This document shows, one piece after another, positions 9,587-19,806 of a stretch of 34,202 nucleotides of DNA; position 1 is the first letter of the stretch, and every line of letters starts with the position of its first letter. The stretch spans positions 1 to 34,202 of the forward strand of contig JADDPR010000238.1 of NCBI GenBank assembly GCA_016781775.1, given 5' to 3'. Source of the stretch: Rubrobacter sp. Lineage in GTDB: Bacteria > Actinomycetota > Rubrobacteria > Rubrobacterales > Rubrobacteraceae. Position numbers and translations under genes: made by a program. Under the pieces are notes generated by a model. That model ran no database searches and was not told the origin of the DNA. It saw only the letters and a program-made list of their open reading frames with translations.

Positions 9587-9593
9587 CCATACG

Positions 9594-9599
9594 ATTATA
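9594..9599 (-). promoter_or_regulatory. -10 element for leaderless uvrC transcript
   Basis: A perfect TATAAT on the minus strand lies 7 bases upstream of the uvrC ATG, with no Shine-Dalgarno between. The -35 position is occupied by the stem-loop at 9601-9643, so that hairpin could also affect initiation. Confidence 0.55.
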
Positions 9600-9600
9600 T

Positions 9601-9643
9601 CGCCTCGGACCCTCGGACCCGGCACGATCGGCCCTCCGAGGCG
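9601..9643 (-). terminator. Stem-loop between the membrane-protein gene and uvrC
   Basis: CGCCTCGGA pairs with TCCGAGGCG (9 bp) across a 25-base loop that itself holds another CCTCGGAC copy. It lies about 80 bases past the stop of the upstream membrane-protein gene and abuts the uvrC -10. No T-run is present. It may be a terminator for the upstream pair or an operator for uvrC. Confidence 0.35.
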
Positions 9644-9724
9644 CGTTTGCCCAGTTCGTCGTCGAATACCCGGATCACGGGGATCGCTCCACGGCCTAGG
9701 CCAGAGGTCCCCTCTCGGGCTGCC

Positions 9725-10480
9725 TTACCGGGTTCGGCGGCGGGGTTGGCTGGGCCGGATGGTCGAGCCGGGCGGGATCATCTCGTTGCCGCCCGCCCGG
9801 GCGTAGCCGAAGCCCGAGACCCAGCCGCCGACGGCGCCCGAGAGGGTGGAGACGAGGGCCCCCGCGAGCCCCAACGCGTCCGGGTCCGTCGCCAGCACGA
9901 GAAGCCCCGCGACGAGGGCGAGAGCTCCGGACAGGAAGACGGCGTTGCGACGCCGCGCGTAATCCACCGTTGTGGCGTAGAGGGCGTACAAAACGAGCGC
10001 CGTTGCCGCGAGCAGGAGCAGGGGAAAGACGTAGATTACGAGGCTTCCTTCGAGGCCGGCGAAGAGCACGGGTCTGAAAAGCTGGTCGCGGCCCTCGAGG
10101 CCGTAGGCGATCGCAGCCCAGGAGAGGACGAAGAAGCACGCCCACCCGATCAGCGCGCCGAGGCCGGCGCCCACTCCCATCCCGAAGCCCCGTTCGACCC
10201 GATATGTGCGCGCTCCCAGAAAGAACGCGAGGACCATGGCCGGCAGGATCAGGACGAGACCGTAGAACGAGAGCCGGCTCAATACCTGCCCGAACCCCGC
10301 CCCGTCGCCGACGTAGCGGATCGGCAGTGCGAGGAGCGTCGCGGCCGCCAGAAAAGCGAGGATTCCCATGTACACCCAGGTGACGCACCCGAAGGCGCGC
10401 CGGTAACGCGGCTGGATCCCGTCCTCGCGTCCCCCCTCCGGGGCGGGCTCGCGGCGCCCGGACGGTCCGCTACGAGACAC
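9725..10480 (-). CDS. Six-helix membrane protein of unknown function
   Basis: I do not recognise this family. The 251-residue product starts with a charged, proline-rich cytoplasmic lead (1-28). About six hydrophobic segments follow (roughly 30-55, 70-92, 100-128, 138-165, 178-197 and 203-225), and the tail is basic. The loop YVGDGAGFG and the many glycines in GMGVGAGLGALIGW are notable, but no catalytic motif is visible. The start is GTG at 10480 with GGAGAG just upstream. It overlaps the end of the phosphodiesterase-family gene by 11 bases, so the two are probably co-translated and may work together at the membrane. Confidence 0.7.
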   Translation of the reverse strand: MSRSGPSGRREPAPEGGREDGIQPRYRRAFGCVTWVYMGILAFLAAATLLALPIRYVGDGAGFGQVLSRLSFYGLVLILPAMVLAFFLGARTYRVERGFGMGVGAGLGALIGWACFFVLSWAAIAYGLEGRDQLFRPVLFAGLEGSLVIYVFPLLLLAATALVLYALYATTVDYARRRNAVFLSGALALVAGLLVLATDPDALGLAGALVSTLSGAVGGWVSGFGYARAGGNEMIPPGSTIRPSQPRRRTR

Positions 10481-12026
10481 GGCTCTCCGCGACGCCCGGT
10501 AGCACGGGGACGCCCCCCTCGAAGTGCCGTAGCAGGGTCTTGGCGACGTCGGTGATCCTGCGGGGCATCCTCACGCCCTCCGAGAGCCCGGCGGCGAGCA
10601 CGAAGACGTTCGAGTCGGAGGCGTGCAACGAGCCGTGGTCGCTCTCGACGTGGAACTTGCCGGAGACCTCGCCGAACGTGTATCCCGGGGAGGCCGAGAG
10701 CACGACGTCGCCGCACCTTTCGGAGCGCACGCATCCCCACAAACGCTCCAGCGCGTCGGGGTACTCCCCGTAGAGGATCTCGCCCTCAAAGACCCCGATC
10801 TCGAGGGTCCAGAGATCCCCGACAAGCTCCCAACGCCGCCCGGCGGCGTCGCGCGGTTCCGTCCCGACACCCTCCACGGGACGGAACCTGAGCTCCCCGC
10901 CCGCCCGGCGCGCCACGCCCCAGCCGTCGTCTTCCCACGCGGCGATGTCCACGCCGCGACGAGAGAGCACCCCCTGCACCAGGATCTCGCGCTCCGCGTC
11001 GGAGGCTTCCGAGGGGAGGTACAAGAGCGCCGAGCGGCCGTTCGGGACGGCCACCGTACCTATGCCGGGGCCGAATTGGGCCCTGGCCCCGATGGAGGTT
11101 CCCTCCCCGAGGATGTGCGCGAGGTCGATGTAGCGGCGCTTGTTCGTCAGGAGCGGGGTGTGGCCGTGGTCCGCGAGCGCGATCACCGCGTACTCCTCTA
11201 AGACCGTCTCGGCGCCGCCGGCCGCCTCGAACATCTCCGCGACGTAGCCGTCGATGGTCGCAACGTACTCCCTCTGGGCGGCGAGGCCCTTGTGATGGGC
11301 GATCGAGTCGCCCTTGAAGAAGTAGACGAGGTTAAACGGCGCGACCTTCTCCCCAAGGAACATGGCCCCCACGCGAGCGGCATACTCGTCGTTTATGCCG
11401 GCGGAGCGCGAGATCCCCCCGACCCCGGCCCTGCCCTGCAGCCCGGTGTCGCGGCTGTAGAAGAGGTCGCCCATGAAGTACTCTTTCGGACCCCCGACCG
11501 AGGCGCCGAGCAGCGCGCTGTTCGCCGCCACGTGGTTGACGCTCCTCAGCCGTACCGGGTGCTCGTGCGGCCCGCGCCTCACCGGAAAATTCACGCAAGC
11601 GCCGTCTATGCCGCGCTCGTGCAGCTTCTCGAAGATCGTCGGGGCGAGCAGGTCGTCCCGGTTCATTCGCCAGACGTTGTTGTGGAAAACCTTCAAGGGG
11701 CCAGTCGAGATCACGGTCTCCCTCGTCGCCCCGTAAACGACGACCCGGCCCTCGTCCCGGTCGTACCAGGCGTGGCCCAGGATACCGCTGCCGGAGGGCG
11801 CCTCGCCCGTCGCGATCGCCGCCGTCGCCGCCGGCGTGATGCTCGGGAAGACCGAGACCGCGTCCCAAACGGCCTCGCCCTTCTCGACGAGGTAGGTCAG
11901 AGCCGGCGCCTCCCCATTCTCGATAGCCGCCCGCAGCACATCCGGTCTTATGCCGTCGAGCACCATCATCAGAACCGGTTTGGGCAAGGCCAGATCATCC
12001 TCCAAAGAGCCACGGTTTTCTTGCAA
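10470..12026 (-). CDS. Type I phosphodiesterase / alkaline phosphatase superfamily protein
   Basis: The 518-residue product belongs to the nucleotide pyrophosphatase/phosphodiesterase (AP) superfamily, which hydrolyses phosphoesters with two metals. Visible metal and catalytic residues are D24 in VLDGIRPD, the T64 nucleophile in FPSITPAATA, the DHGH cluster in IALADHGHTP, an FKGDSIAHH-type D..H pair and the late ESDHGS. GEAPSGSGILGHAWYDR matches family members acting on nucleotides or lipids. There is no signal peptide or membrane helix, so it is probably cytosolic; the substrate is unknown. The start is TTG 12026, supported by a TAGAAT hexamer 9 bases upstream. A later TTG at codon 14 is an alternative. 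Confidence 0.8.
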   Translation of the reverse strand: MQENRGSLEDDLALPKPVLMMVLDGIRPDVLRAAIENGEAPALTYLVEKGEAVWDAVSVFPSITPAATAAIATGEAPSGSGILGHAWYDRDEGRVVVYGATRETVISTGPLKVFHNNVWRMNRDDLLAPTIFEKLHERGIDGACVNFPVRRGPHEHPVRLRSVNHVAANSALLGASVGGPKEYFMGDLFYSRDTGLQGRAGVGGISRSAGINDEYAARVGAMFLGEKVAPFNLVYFFKGDSIAHHKGLAAQREYVATIDGYVAEMFEAAGGAETVLEEYAVIALADHGHTPLLTNKRRYIDLAHILGEGTSIGARAQFGPGIGTVAVPNGRSALLYLPSEASDAEREILVQGVLSRRGVDIAAWEDDGWGVARRAGGELRFRPVEGVGTEPRDAAGRRWELVGDLWTLEIGVFEGEILYGEYPDALERLWGCVRSERCGDVVLSASPGYTFGEVSGKFHVESDHGSLHASDSNVFVLAAGLSEGVRMPRRITDVAKTLLRHFEGGVPVLPGVAESRVS

Positions 12027-12035
12027 AGCCTCGTG

Positions 12036-12041
12036 ATTCTA
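12036..12041 (-). promoter_or_regulatory. -10 element of the phosphodiesterase-family gene
   Basis: TAGAAT on the minus strand lies 9 bases upstream of the TTG start, predicting an almost leaderless mRNA. No clear -35 is visible. The rest of the 245-base divergent spacer to the GGDEF-EAL gene shows AT-rich patches near 12148-12160 but no convincing plus-strand promoter. Confidence 0.4.
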
Positions 12042-12271
12042 ACCGATGAGGCCCAAAACCCGGCAGCGAGCCCCGATCCACGACGCCGGTACGCCTCATC
12101 GCCCCCGCCGAGTCGGGCCACATACAGGACGCCGGCACGCCGCATGCTAAAGTTTTAATACTCTTGGACCGATAACTTGTCGGCCGGGGGAATAGAGCGT
12201 ACGAGCCGCGGCTCGGCGCACGGTCGTTGCGGCTTTTTGTGGACGAAGCATAAGCTAGGGAGCGGGCGTTT

Positions 12272-14767
12272 ATGCGGCAGGACAACAGTTTGCGGGGGAG
12301 CGAGCGGGACGCGGAGCTGCGTTTTCTGCGGTCCATCGTCGAGAACGCCAACGACGCGATCCTGGTGACGGAGAGCACCCCCATCGAGGAACCCGGGCCG
12401 AGGATAATCTACGTCAACGAGACCTTCACGCGGGTGACCGGCTATACGTTGGAAGACGTAAGGGGTAAGACGCCGCGCGTCCTGCAGGGCCCCGAGACGG
12501 ACCAGGAGGCGCGGGACGAGATCCGGACTGCACTGGAGCGGTGGAAGTCGGTGCGCGTGGAGCTCCTCAACTACCGCAAGGACGGCACTCAGTTCTGGGT
12601 AGAGCTCAATATAGTCCCGGTCCTGGACGAGGACGGGCTGTACACCCACTGGGTCTCCGTGCAGCGCGACGTTACCGAGCGCAAACACGAGGAGGAAGAG
12701 AAGCGGAAGAGTGAAGAGGTGTTCCGTGCCGCGCTCGCCGAACAGGCGTCGGACGTCGTCCTGATACTCGGGCCGGGCGGCGTCGTGCGCTACGGCAGCC
12801 CGTCGCTCGCGAACGCTCTAGGCTACCGGCCCGAGGAGGTCGTCGATACCAACGTCTCCGTGTACATCCACCCGGACGACGCCGACGAGGCCCTGTGCAC
12901 CTTTGGGGAGGTTCTCGACGGTCCGGGGGTGGGCGGCAGCAAGCCCGTCGGGCTACGCGTGAGGCACAAAGACGGCTCCTGGCGCCACTTCAAGGCCGTG
13001 GGCACGAATATGACGGAAGACCCCAGCGTGCGCGGCGTCGTGGTCAACGCCTGGGACGTCACGGGGCGCAAGCTTGTCGAGGACGAGCTCAAGCTGAGGG
13101 ACAGGGCCATCGCCGCCAGCTCCAACGGCATCATCATCACCGACCCCAACCGCCCCGACAATCCGATCATCTACGTAAACCAGAAGTTCGAGGAGATAAC
13201 CGGCTACGGAGCCGCCGAGGCCATGGGTCAAAATTGCCGCTTTCTAGCGAACGGCGACAGGGACCAACCGGGCGTCGACGAGTTGAGGATCGCGATCCAG
13301 GAGGGCAGAGAGTGGTCGGGCCCTCTGCGCAATTACAAGAAAGACGGCACGCCTTTCTGGAACGAGCTGTACATCGCCCCGGTGCGCGACGAGGATGGCC
13401 GCGTCGTCAACTTTATCGGGGTGCAAAAGGACGTGACGGAGCGCAAAGAGCTCGAAGAGAAGCTGGCGCACCAGGCCTTCCACGACGGGCTGACCGACCT
13501 GCCCAACCGCAGCTTGTTTCTCGATCGCGTGGATCACGCCCTCAAGCGTGCCAGACGGCGGGACGAGCGGGTGGCGGTCCTGTTTATGGACCTGGACAAC
13601 TTCAAGGTCATAAACGACTCCCTCGGACACGAGGTCGGGGACGAGCTTCTGATCTCGGTCGCCGGCCGTCTCCAGTCGTGCCTGAGGCAAGGGGACACCG
13701 CCGCCCGCCTGGGCGGTGACGAGTTCGTGGTCCTTCTGGAGGACGTGGAGGACCCGGAGGAGGCGACGAGCGTCGCCGTCCGGATCGAAGAGGCGCTCCG
13801 GGAACCGTTCTGGGTCGGCGAGCACAACCTCTTCGTGACCACCAGCGTCGGGGTCGCCCTCGGCGGCGCGGACGGGGAGCGGGCCGGCGACCTCCTGCGC
13901 AACGCGGACCTCGCCATGTACCGAGCGAAGGAGGGCGGCAAGAACAACCACGCCGTCTTCGAGCCGGGCATGAACGAGAAGGCCCTGGAGCGCCTGGGGC
14001 TTGAGGGCGACCTCCGCCGCGCCCTGGAGCTGGGGGAGTTCAGGGTCTACTACCAGCCCAAGGTCTCGGTGAAGTCGGGGCGGATCGTGGCGCAGGAGGC
14101 GCTGGTGCGCTGGGAACATCCGGAGCGCGGGCTGGTGCCCCCGGCCGAGTTTATCCCCCTCGCAGAGGAGACGGGGCTCATCGTCCCGCTGGGCCGTTGG
14201 GTCCTGGAAGAGGCCTGCCGCCAGGCCAGGGAGTGGCAGGACCTGTACCCCACGGACCCGCCGCTCAGGATGAGCGTCAACCTCTCGGCGGCCCAGTTTA
14301 AGCGCCCGGACCTCGGGAAGAGCGTCGCGGAGGTGCTGCGGCGGGCCGGGCTCGACCCGCACGACCTGATCCTGGAGATCACCGAGAGCATGGTCGTCGA
14401 GGACGTCGGCGCCGCCCTCGCCACGCTCCAGGAACTCAAAGCCCTGGGCGTCAAGATCGCCGTAGACGACTTCGGCACCGGCTACTCGTCGCTCTCCTAC
14501 CTCAAGCGTTTCCCGGTCGACTTCCTTAAGATCGACCGCTCCTTCGTCGCGGGCCTCGGACGAGACCCAAAGGACGAGGGCCTGGTCTCCGCCTCCATCG
14601 AGCTCGCCCACGCCCTGGGCCTCGAAGCGATAGCCGAGGGCGTGGAGACCGCCGAGCAGCTCGAACGGCTGCGGGAATTGGGCTGCAATCTGGCCCAGGG
14701 GTACTACTTCCAACGCCCCTCCTCCGGAGACGCGGCCTCGGAATCCCTCGCCGCCCTCTTCGCCTGA
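12272..14767 (+). CDS. PAS-PAS-LOV-GGDEF-EAL c-di-GMP turnover protein
   Basis: The 831-residue product is probably cytosolic (no membrane segments) and should make and/or degrade cyclic di-GMP. In order: PAS1 (about 14-135), PAS2 (about 145-270), a third PAS that is a LOV domain (about 275-395), GGDEF (about 400-565) and EAL (about 580-825). The LOV signature GQNCRFL has adduct cysteine C322, flavin-contacting N354 and N364 and the signalling Q385. PAS1 looks LOV-like but has proline where the cysteine should be (GKTPRVLQ). The GGDEF site is intact (481-485), with an RQGD inhibitory I-site at 472-475. The EAL motif (609-611), ITES, D732-D733 in DDFGTGYSS and EGVET are all intact. ATG 12272 has AGGGAG 10 bases upstream. 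Light control is inferred. Confidence 0.92.
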   Translation: MRQDNSLRGSERDAELRFLRSIVENANDAILVTESTPIEEPGPRIIYVNETFTRVTGYTLEDVRGKTPRVLQGPETDQEARDEIRTALERWKSVRVELLNYRKDGTQFWVELNIVPVLDEDGLYTHWVSVQRDVTERKHEEEEKRKSEEVFRAALAEQASDVVLILGPGGVVRYGSPSLANALGYRPEEVVDTNVSVYIHPDDADEALCTFGEVLDGPGVGGSKPVGLRVRHKDGSWRHFKAVGTNMTEDPSVRGVVVNAWDVTGRKLVEDELKLRDRAIAASSNGIIITDPNRPDNPIIYVNQKFEEITGYGAAEAMGQNCRFLANGDRDQPGVDELRIAIQEGREWSGPLRNYKKDGTPFWNELYIAPVRDEDGRVVNFIGVQKDVTERKELEEKLAHQAFHDGLTDLPNRSLFLDRVDHALKRARRRDERVAVLFMDLDNFKVINDSLGHEVGDELLISVAGRLQSCLRQGDTAARLGGDEFVVLLEDVEDPEEATSVAVRIEEALREPFWVGEHNLFVTTSVGVALGGADGERAGDLLRNADLAMYRAKEGGKNNHAVFEPGMNEKALERLGLEGDLRRALELGEFRVYYQPKVSVKSGRIVAQEALVRWEHPERGLVPPAEFIPLAEETGLIVPLGRWVLEEACRQAREWQDLYPTDPPLRMSVNLSAAQFKRPDLGKSVAEVLRRAGLDPHDLILEITESMVVEDVGAALATLQELKALGVKIAVDDFGTGYSSLSYLKRFPVDFLKIDRSFVAGLGRDPKDEGLVSASIELAHALGLEAIAEGVETAEQLERLRELGCNLAQGYYFQRPSSGDAASESLAALFA

Positions 14768-14814
14768 AACACCCGGCGGGAAATCGCCCCCGCGGGAGAA
14801 CCCATTGCCGTAGG

Positions 14815-14848
14815 CTACCCCAACCCCACTAACGACACCTTGGGGTAG
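14815..14848. terminator. Stem-loop after the GGDEF-EAL gene
   Basis: CTACCCCAA pairs perfectly with TTGGGGTAG (9 bp) over a 16-base loop, 47 bases past the stop, in the spacer between convergent genes. A second hairpin GACCTC/GAGGTC lies at 14904-14925. Neither has a T-run. One or both may end transcription from either side. Confidence 0.45.
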
Positions 14849-15023
14849 ATGGGTCGAAGTAGCAACGAAATGCCGAAACGGGCGTATCACCCGGCCCGGG
14901 TCTGACCTCACCCTCGGGCGAGGTCCGGGGCGCCAGTACGCCGACGCGGTCCACGGGTAGCCGGACGCTCGGAGGGTGATTTATCGCCGGCCTTTGGGGT
15001 CCGGTCGCTGCGCCGGTACCACC

Positions 15024-15040
15024 CGGGCGCGCAGCGCCCG
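15024..15040 (-). terminator. Hairpin just past the uvrA stop
   Basis: CGGGCGC-GCA-GCGCCCG is a perfect 7-bp GC stem with a 3-base loop, 6 bases beyond the uvrA stop codon. No U-tract follows on the minus strand, so it may be a high-GC terminator variant or a 3' stabiliser. Confidence 0.5.
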
Positions 15041-15045
15041 CTCCC

Positions 15046-17937
15046 CTAGCTGGCGGCCTTTGCCACCTCGGGGAGGAGGTCGCGGAGGAAACGGCCCGTG
15101 TGCGACGCCTCGACGCGTGCGATCTCCTCGGGGGTGCCGGTCGCGACGATCTCGCCGCCCCCGTCCCCGCCCTCGGGCCCGAGGTCCACGACGTGGTCGG
15201 ACGAGCGGATCACGTCGAGGTTGTGCTCGATGACGATCACGGTGTTCCCCGCATCCACCAACCTGTGCAGAATCTGCAACAGCTTCTCGACGTCGGCGAA
15301 GTGGAGGCCCGTCGTCGGCTCGTCGAGGATGTAGACGGTCTTGCCGGTCGCCCGCTTGCCGAGCTCGCTGGCGAGCTTGACCCGCTGGGCCTCGCCGCCG
15401 GAGAGCGTGGTCGCCGGCTGGCCGAGGCGGACGTAACCGAGGCCGACGTCGCGCAGGGTGTCCATCCGGCGCGCGATGGCGGGGACGGGCGCGAAGAACT
15501 CGCAAGCCTCGTCCACCGTCATGTCGAGGACGTCGGAGATCGACTTGCCCTTGTAGGTGACGCGCAGGGTCTCGGCGTTGTAGCGGCGGCCCTTGCAGAC
15601 CTCGCAGGGGACGTAGACGTCCGGGAGGAAGTGCATCTCTATGCGGATCTGGCCGTCGCCCCGGCACGCCTCGCAGCGCCCGCCCTTGACGTTGAAGCTG
15701 AAGCGACCCGGCTTGTAACCCCGGATCTTCGCCTCCGGCGTCGCCGCGAAAAGCTGGCGGATGTGGTCGAAGACCTTGGTGTACGTCGCCGGGTTGGAGC
15801 GAGGGGTACGGCCGATCGGGCTCTGGTCTATGTCGATGACCTTGTCGACGCCCTCGGTGCCCTTGAGCCCCGCGTGGCGGCCGGGACGGTGCTTGCCGCG
15901 GCCCACGGCGTTCGCGAGCGCCTTGTACAGGATCTCGTTGACCAGCGTGCTCTTCCCCGAGCCCGATACCCCGGTAATGCTCGTGAGGATGCCCAGCGGG
16001 AACCTCACGTCCACGTCCTTGAGGTTGTTCTCCGTGGCCCCGAGGAGCGCTATCTCGCCGGTCGGCTCGCGCCGGTCCTCCCGCGGCTCGATGCGCCGGC
16101 GCCCCGAGAGAAACTGCCCCGTGATGGAGCGCTCCTCGCCCTCGATGTCCTCGACCGTCCCCTGGGCGATAATCTCGCCGCCGTGCACCCCGGCCCCAGG
16201 CCCCACGTCTATAAGGTGGTCGGCCGCCCGGATGGTCTCCTCGTCGTGCTCGACCACGAGGAGCGTGTTCCCGAGGTCCCTGAGCTTCTCGAGCGTCGCG
16301 AGAAGGCGCTGGTTGTCCCGCTGATGGAGGCCGATGGACGGCTCGTCCAGGACGTAAAGCACCCCGACGAGCCCGCTCCCGACCTGGCTCGCCAAGCGTA
16401 TCCGCTGCGCCTCGCCGCCCGAGAGCGTCCCCGCCGAGCGGCTGAGGGTCAGGTAGCCCAGGCCCACGTCCACGAGGAAGCCCAGACGCTCCCGAATTTC
16501 CTTGACCACCCGCTCGGCGATAATCCACTCGCGCTGAGAGAACTCGACCTCCCCGAAGAAGCCCTGCGCGTCCGTGACGCTCATCGTCGTGAAGTCGTGG
16601 ATGTTCTTGTCGCCGACGGTGACGGCGAGAGCCTCCGGCCTGAGCCTCGCGCCGTGGCACTTCGGACACGGGACGTGGCTCATGAACTCCTCGATCTTCT
16701 CGCGCTGGTACTCGGAGTCGGTCTCCGCGTAGCGCTTCTCGAGGTTGCCCACGACGCCGTCAAACTGGCTCATGTACTGTCGCTTGCGCCCGTAACGGTT
16801 GCGGTAGGAGACGTAGATCCTCTCGCCCGCGGTCCCGAACAGGATGGTCTTGCGGTGCTCCTCGGGGAGCTCGCACCAGCGCGCGTCGAGGTCTATGCCG
16901 TACTTCTCGGCGAGCCCCTGCAGCACGCTCGCGTGGTACTCCGTCTGGGAGTTGGCCCACGGCACGATCGCGCCGTCGTTTATGCTCAGATCCTCGTTCG
17001 GCACCACGAGGTCCGGGTCGATCTCCAGACGACTCCCGAGCCCATCGCAGCGCGGGCACGCCCCGTGCGGGCTGTTGAACGAGAACGTCCGCGGCTGTAT
17101 CTCGGCGATGGAGGCGCCGCAGTTTGTGCACGTGAAGTTCTCCGAGAAGAGCATCGACTCGCCCGAACCGCCCTTCTCCACGGTCTCGACGAGCACCAGG
17201 CCATCGGCGAGGCCGAGCGCCGTCTCGATGGAGTCGGTGAGCCTGCGCTCGATCCCCTCGCGCACCACGAGCCGGTCGACGACCACCTCGATGTCGTGCT
17301 TTTTGTTTTTGTCCAGGTCGAGGTCGACCGGCAGCTCGTAGAGCTCGCCGTCGACGCGCACCCGCGCGTAGCCCGCCTCGGCGAACTCCTTGAACATCTT
17401 CCCGTGCTCGCCCTTGCGTCCGCGCACCACGGGCGCGAGGACCATGAAACGCGTTTTCTCCGGGAGCGCCAGGACCTTCTCGACCATCTGCTGCGGGGTC
17501 GAGGAGGCGACCGGGAAGCCGCAGACGTGGCAGTGGGGCCGCCCGGCCCGGGCGTAGAGGAGGCGGAGATAGTCGTAGATCTCGGTAACCGTGGCGACCG
17601 TCGAGCGCGGGTTGTTGCTCGTAGTCTTCTGGTCGATCGAAACCGCCGGCGAGAGCCCGTCGATGTGGTCGACGTCGGGCTTGTCCATCTGCCCCAGAAA
17701 CTGGCGGGCGTAGGCCGAGAGGCTCTCGACGTAGCGCCGCTGGCCTTCGGCGTAGATCGTGTCGAAGGCGAGGGACGACTTCCCGCTCCCGGAGAGCCCC
17801 GTCACGACGACCATCACGTCGCGCGGCATGCTCACCGTCACGTCCTTCAAGTTGTGCTCTCGCGCCCCGCGGACGACGATCTCGTTCTCGGCGATCTCCC
17901 GCTGCCCCTTCTTAGTCCTGCTGCGTCTGCCCGGCAA
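15046..17937 (-). CDS. uvrA: Excinuclease ABC subunit A
   Basis: UvrA is the damage-sensing ABC ATPase of nucleotide excision repair; a dimer loads UvrB at lesions. The product has both nucleotide sites: GLSGSGKSS near the N-terminus and GVSGSGKST in the second half, each with an LSGGEAQR signature. Zinc-site cysteine pairs are visible (CHVCG, CTNC/CPRC, CPKC, CEAC/CEVC). The start is difficult. Family members begin shortly before [14 protein letters not shown], and the nearest legal codon is TTG at 17937 (963 residues), but a TATACT hexamer ends one base before it. No ATG, GTG or TTG exists between that TTG and the conserved N-terminus. An ORF extension further upstream looks non-coding. Confidence 0.94.
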   Translation of the reverse strand: MPGRRSRTKKGQREIAENEIVVRGAREHNLKDVTVSMPRDVMVVVTGLSGSGKSSLAFDTIYAEGQRRYVESLSAYARQFLGQMDKPDVDHIDGLSPAVSIDQKTTSNNPRSTVATVTEIYDYLRLLYARAGRPHCHVCGFPVASSTPQQMVEKVLALPEKTRFMVLAPVVRGRKGEHGKMFKEFAEAGYARVRVDGELYELPVDLDLDKNKKHDIEVVVDRLVVREGIERRLTDSIETALGLADGLVLVETVEKGGSGESMLFSENFTCTNCGASIAEIQPRTFSFNSPHGACPRCDGLGSRLEIDPDLVVPNEDLSINDGAIVPWANSQTEYHASVLQGLAEKYGIDLDARWCELPEEHRKTILFGTAGERIYVSYRNRYGRKRQYMSQFDGVVGNLEKRYAETDSEYQREKIEEFMSHVPCPKCHGARLRPEALAVTVGDKNIHDFTTMSVTDAQGFFGEVEFSQREWIIAERVVKEIRERLGFLVDVGLGYLTLSRSAGTLSGGEAQRIRLASQVGSGLVGVLYVLDEPSIGLHQRDNQRLLATLEKLRDLGNTLLVVEHDEETIRAADHLIDVGPGAGVHGGEIIAQGTVEDIEGEERSITGQFLSGRRRIEPREDRREPTGEIALLGATENNLKDVDVRFPLGILTSITGVSGSGKSTLVNEILYKALANAVGRGKHRPGRHAGLKGTEGVDKVIDIDQSPIGRTPRSNPATYTKVFDHIRQLFAATPEAKIRGYKPGRFSFNVKGGRCEACRGDGQIRIEMHFLPDVYVPCEVCKGRRYNAETLRVTYKGKSISDVLDMTVDEACEFFAPVPAIARRMDTLRDVGLGYVRLGQPATTLSGGEAQRVKLASELGKRATGKTVYILDEPTTGLHFADVEKLLQILHRLVDAGNTVIVIEHNLDVIRSSDHVVDLGPEGGDGGGEIVATGTPEEIARVEASHTGRFLRDLLPEVAKAAS

Positions 17938-17981
17938 AAGTATACGGCCCCCGCTCGGGAGGCCAAGTACGAAAAAGTATG
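17938..17981. promoter_or_regulatory. Three AAGTAY repeats in the uvrA/pucR spacer
   Basis: AAGTAT (17938-17943), AAGTAC (17965-17970) and AAGTAT (17975-17980) are in the same orientation, and the last two are exactly 10 bases apart (AAGTACGA then AAGTATGA). Helically phased direct repeats in a divergent spacer suggest a regulator site. The family is unknown. Confidence 0.3.
17939..17966 (-). promoter_or_regulatory. Promoter-like element at the uvrA start
   Basis: On the minus strand TTGGCC (17966-17961), a 16-base spacer and TATACT (17944-17939) look like a standard promoter. It sits directly against the proposed TTG start, so either the start or this promoter is misassigned. A second -10-like CATACT lies further upstream (17981-17976) and would give a 30-base leader. 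Confidence 0.4.
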
Positions 17982-17988
17982 ATCGGAT

Positions 17989-18018
17989 TTTACCATCCGT
18001 CCGTCGCTCGTTTATAGT
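17989..18018 (+). promoter_or_regulatory. Promoter of the PucR-type gene
   Basis: TTTACC (17989-17994), an 18-base spacer and TATAGT (18013-18018) give a predicted start near 18025, about 45 bases before the chosen ATG. It diverges from uvrA. Confidence 0.5.
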
Positions 18019-18069
18019 GAATGCGCCCCCTACCCCGGGGCTTCCGTGGCCGGAGCCGTCTGGAGGAAG

Positions 18070-19806
18070 ATGACCCTCGAAGAGTTTTTCGCCACCCTCG
18101 TAGGCGAATTGAAGGGGCGCCGCGTCGCGCAAGGGGACCCCGCCAGGACGGTCCGCGGCATCACCCTGGAGGACGACACCGAGGGCTGGCTCGGCACGGA
18201 CGAGGTCGTCGTCACCGCCCGCGACACCCTAGACGAGGGCTTCCTGGACGACATACTGGGGAGAGGCGCCCCGGCCGTGGTGTGGCGCGCCAAGGCGGAG
18301 CCCACGGAGGAGACCGTCGCCAGGGTCGAGGGCAAGGGAGTCGGGCTCGCGATACTCCCCCAGGGGGTTCCGCTGCGCCGGGTGCTCTCGCTGGTAGCGC
18401 AAGAATCGAAGGCCGTCTCGACCGACGGAAGCACCGGCGACGGGCTCCTGCGCTACTCCCACGGCGCGGCGCGCGCCCTGCTGGAGGCCTCGGGCGGCGC
18501 ATCCTCGGTACGGGGGCTCACGGAGAGGCTCGCGGGCCTCCTCGGGCGCCCCGTGGTGATCGAAGACCCCGTCGGGCGCCTGCTGGCAGAAGCCGCCCCG
18601 TCCGGCGAGACCGGTGGCGCGACCCCTTCCCTCCACGACTTTCTGGAGGAACAAGGGCTCAGGGCCTCCCGGGGCTCTGGCGTCGACGAGACCCGCCGCG
18701 AGCGCCGGGACCGCTACGCGCGCCTCCCGGGGGGCTTCCTCTCGGTCCCCGTGGAGCGGTGGCGGGTCGGCGACAGGGAGCTTTTCTGGACGCCCGTGGG
18801 CTCCGGGGCGCCGGCGGGCTACCTGTGGATGGACCTGGACGGCGGCCCCCTGCGGCCGCAGGACATCGTGGTCTTGTACTGGTCCGTGCGCGCCCTGGAG
18901 GCGGAGCTCGGCAAGGAGCGCGTTCGCCTGGAGACCGAGCTCGGCGTCCGCGGGGACTTCGTGGACGACGTGATCTCCGGCCACCACGGGAACCTGGACC
19001 TCCTCCTGCAGAGGGCGCTCTACCTCGGCGCGGACCTCGCCAACGGCGCGGTGGCGGTCGTGGTGGACATAGACGACTTCGCGGGGTACCTGGGGCGGCG
19101 GCGGTTGAAGGAGCCGGCGATCCAGGAGCTAAAAAGGCGCCTGGCCGACGCGGTGCGCCTCCAGGCCCGCGACCTCTTCTCGAACTTCCTGATCGGGCCG
19201 CGCTCGGACAACATTATCCTCTTCGTTGGACCCTCGGAAGGGGCCCCCCCGGCGGAGCTACCGGACATGGCCCTCGACCTCGCGGCTCGCGTGCAGCGCT
19301 ATGTCAAGGGGCTCCTTCCGGACCTGACGGTCTCCGTCGGGATCGGGCGATTCAAGGGGGACCCGTCCGCCCTCTCGGACGCCTACTCCGAGGCGGAGGT
19401 CGCGCTGGAGATAGGGCACAGGATCCAGGGTCCCTCCTCCGTCTCGACCTTCGAGCAGACCGGCACCTACAAGCTGCTCTTCCGCGTCCTGCAGGAAGAG
19501 CCCGAGGAGCTCGAGACGTTCTACGCAGAGACCCTGGAGCCCGTGGTCCGCTACGACACCCGCTACGGCACCGAGCTCGTCCACACCCTTACGACCTACC
19601 TCGGCAACGACGCCTCGACGGCCCGGACCGCCTCCGAACTCTTCGCCCACCGCCACACCATCCGCTACCGCCTCGACCGCGTCCGGGAGCTCACCCGCCT
19701 CGACGTGGACAAGAGCGAGGACCGCGAGCGCCTGACCCTCGGCATAAAGTCGATGCAGCTTCTCGGCCGCATCCCGGAAAAACCCTCCAGCTTCAACGAC
19801 CGCTAA
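18070..19806 (+). CDS. PucR/CdaR-type transcriptional regulator
   Basis: The 578-residue product resembles the PucR family of activators, which in Bacillus control purine catabolism and elsewhere control varied nitrogen and carbon genes. An N-terminal PucR-like domain (about 1-130) is followed by a GAF-like middle (about 150-290), a degenerate GGDEF-like CdaR domain (about 330-440, [25 protein letters not shown]) and a C-terminal helix-turn-helix ([24 protein letters not shown], about 510-535) of the HTH_30 type. ATG at 18070 is preceded by GGAGG at 3 bases; an in-frame GTG at 18046 is an alternative. The Amt ammonium transporter gene lies downstream on the same strand, a plausible but unproven target. 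Confidence 0.85.
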   Translation: MTLEEFFATLVGELKGRRVAQGDPARTVRGITLEDDTEGWLGTDEVVVTARDTLDEGFLDDILGRGAPAVVWRAKAEPTEETVARVEGKGVGLAILPQGVPLRRVLSLVAQESKAVSTDGSTGDGLLRYSHGAARALLEASGGASSVRGLTERLAGLLGRPVVIEDPVGRLLAEAAPSGETGGATPSLHDFLEEQGLRASRGSGVDETRRERRDRYARLPGGFLSVPVERWRVGDRELFWTPVGSGAPAGYLWMDLDGGPLRPQDIVVLYWSVRALEAELGKERVRLETELGVRGDFVDDVISGHHGNLDLLLQRALYLGADLANGAVAVVVDIDDFAGYLGRRRLKEPAIQELKRRLADAVRLQARDLFSNFLIGPRSDNIILFVGPSEGAPPAELPDMALDLAARVQRYVKGLLPDLTVSVGIGRFKGDPSALSDAYSEAEVALEIGHRIQGPSSVSTFEQTGTYKLLFRVLQEEPEELETFYAETLEPVVRYDTRYGTELVHTLTTYLGNDASTARTASELFAHRHTIRYRLDRVRELTRLDVDKSEDRERLTLGIKSMQLLGRIPEKPSSFNDR

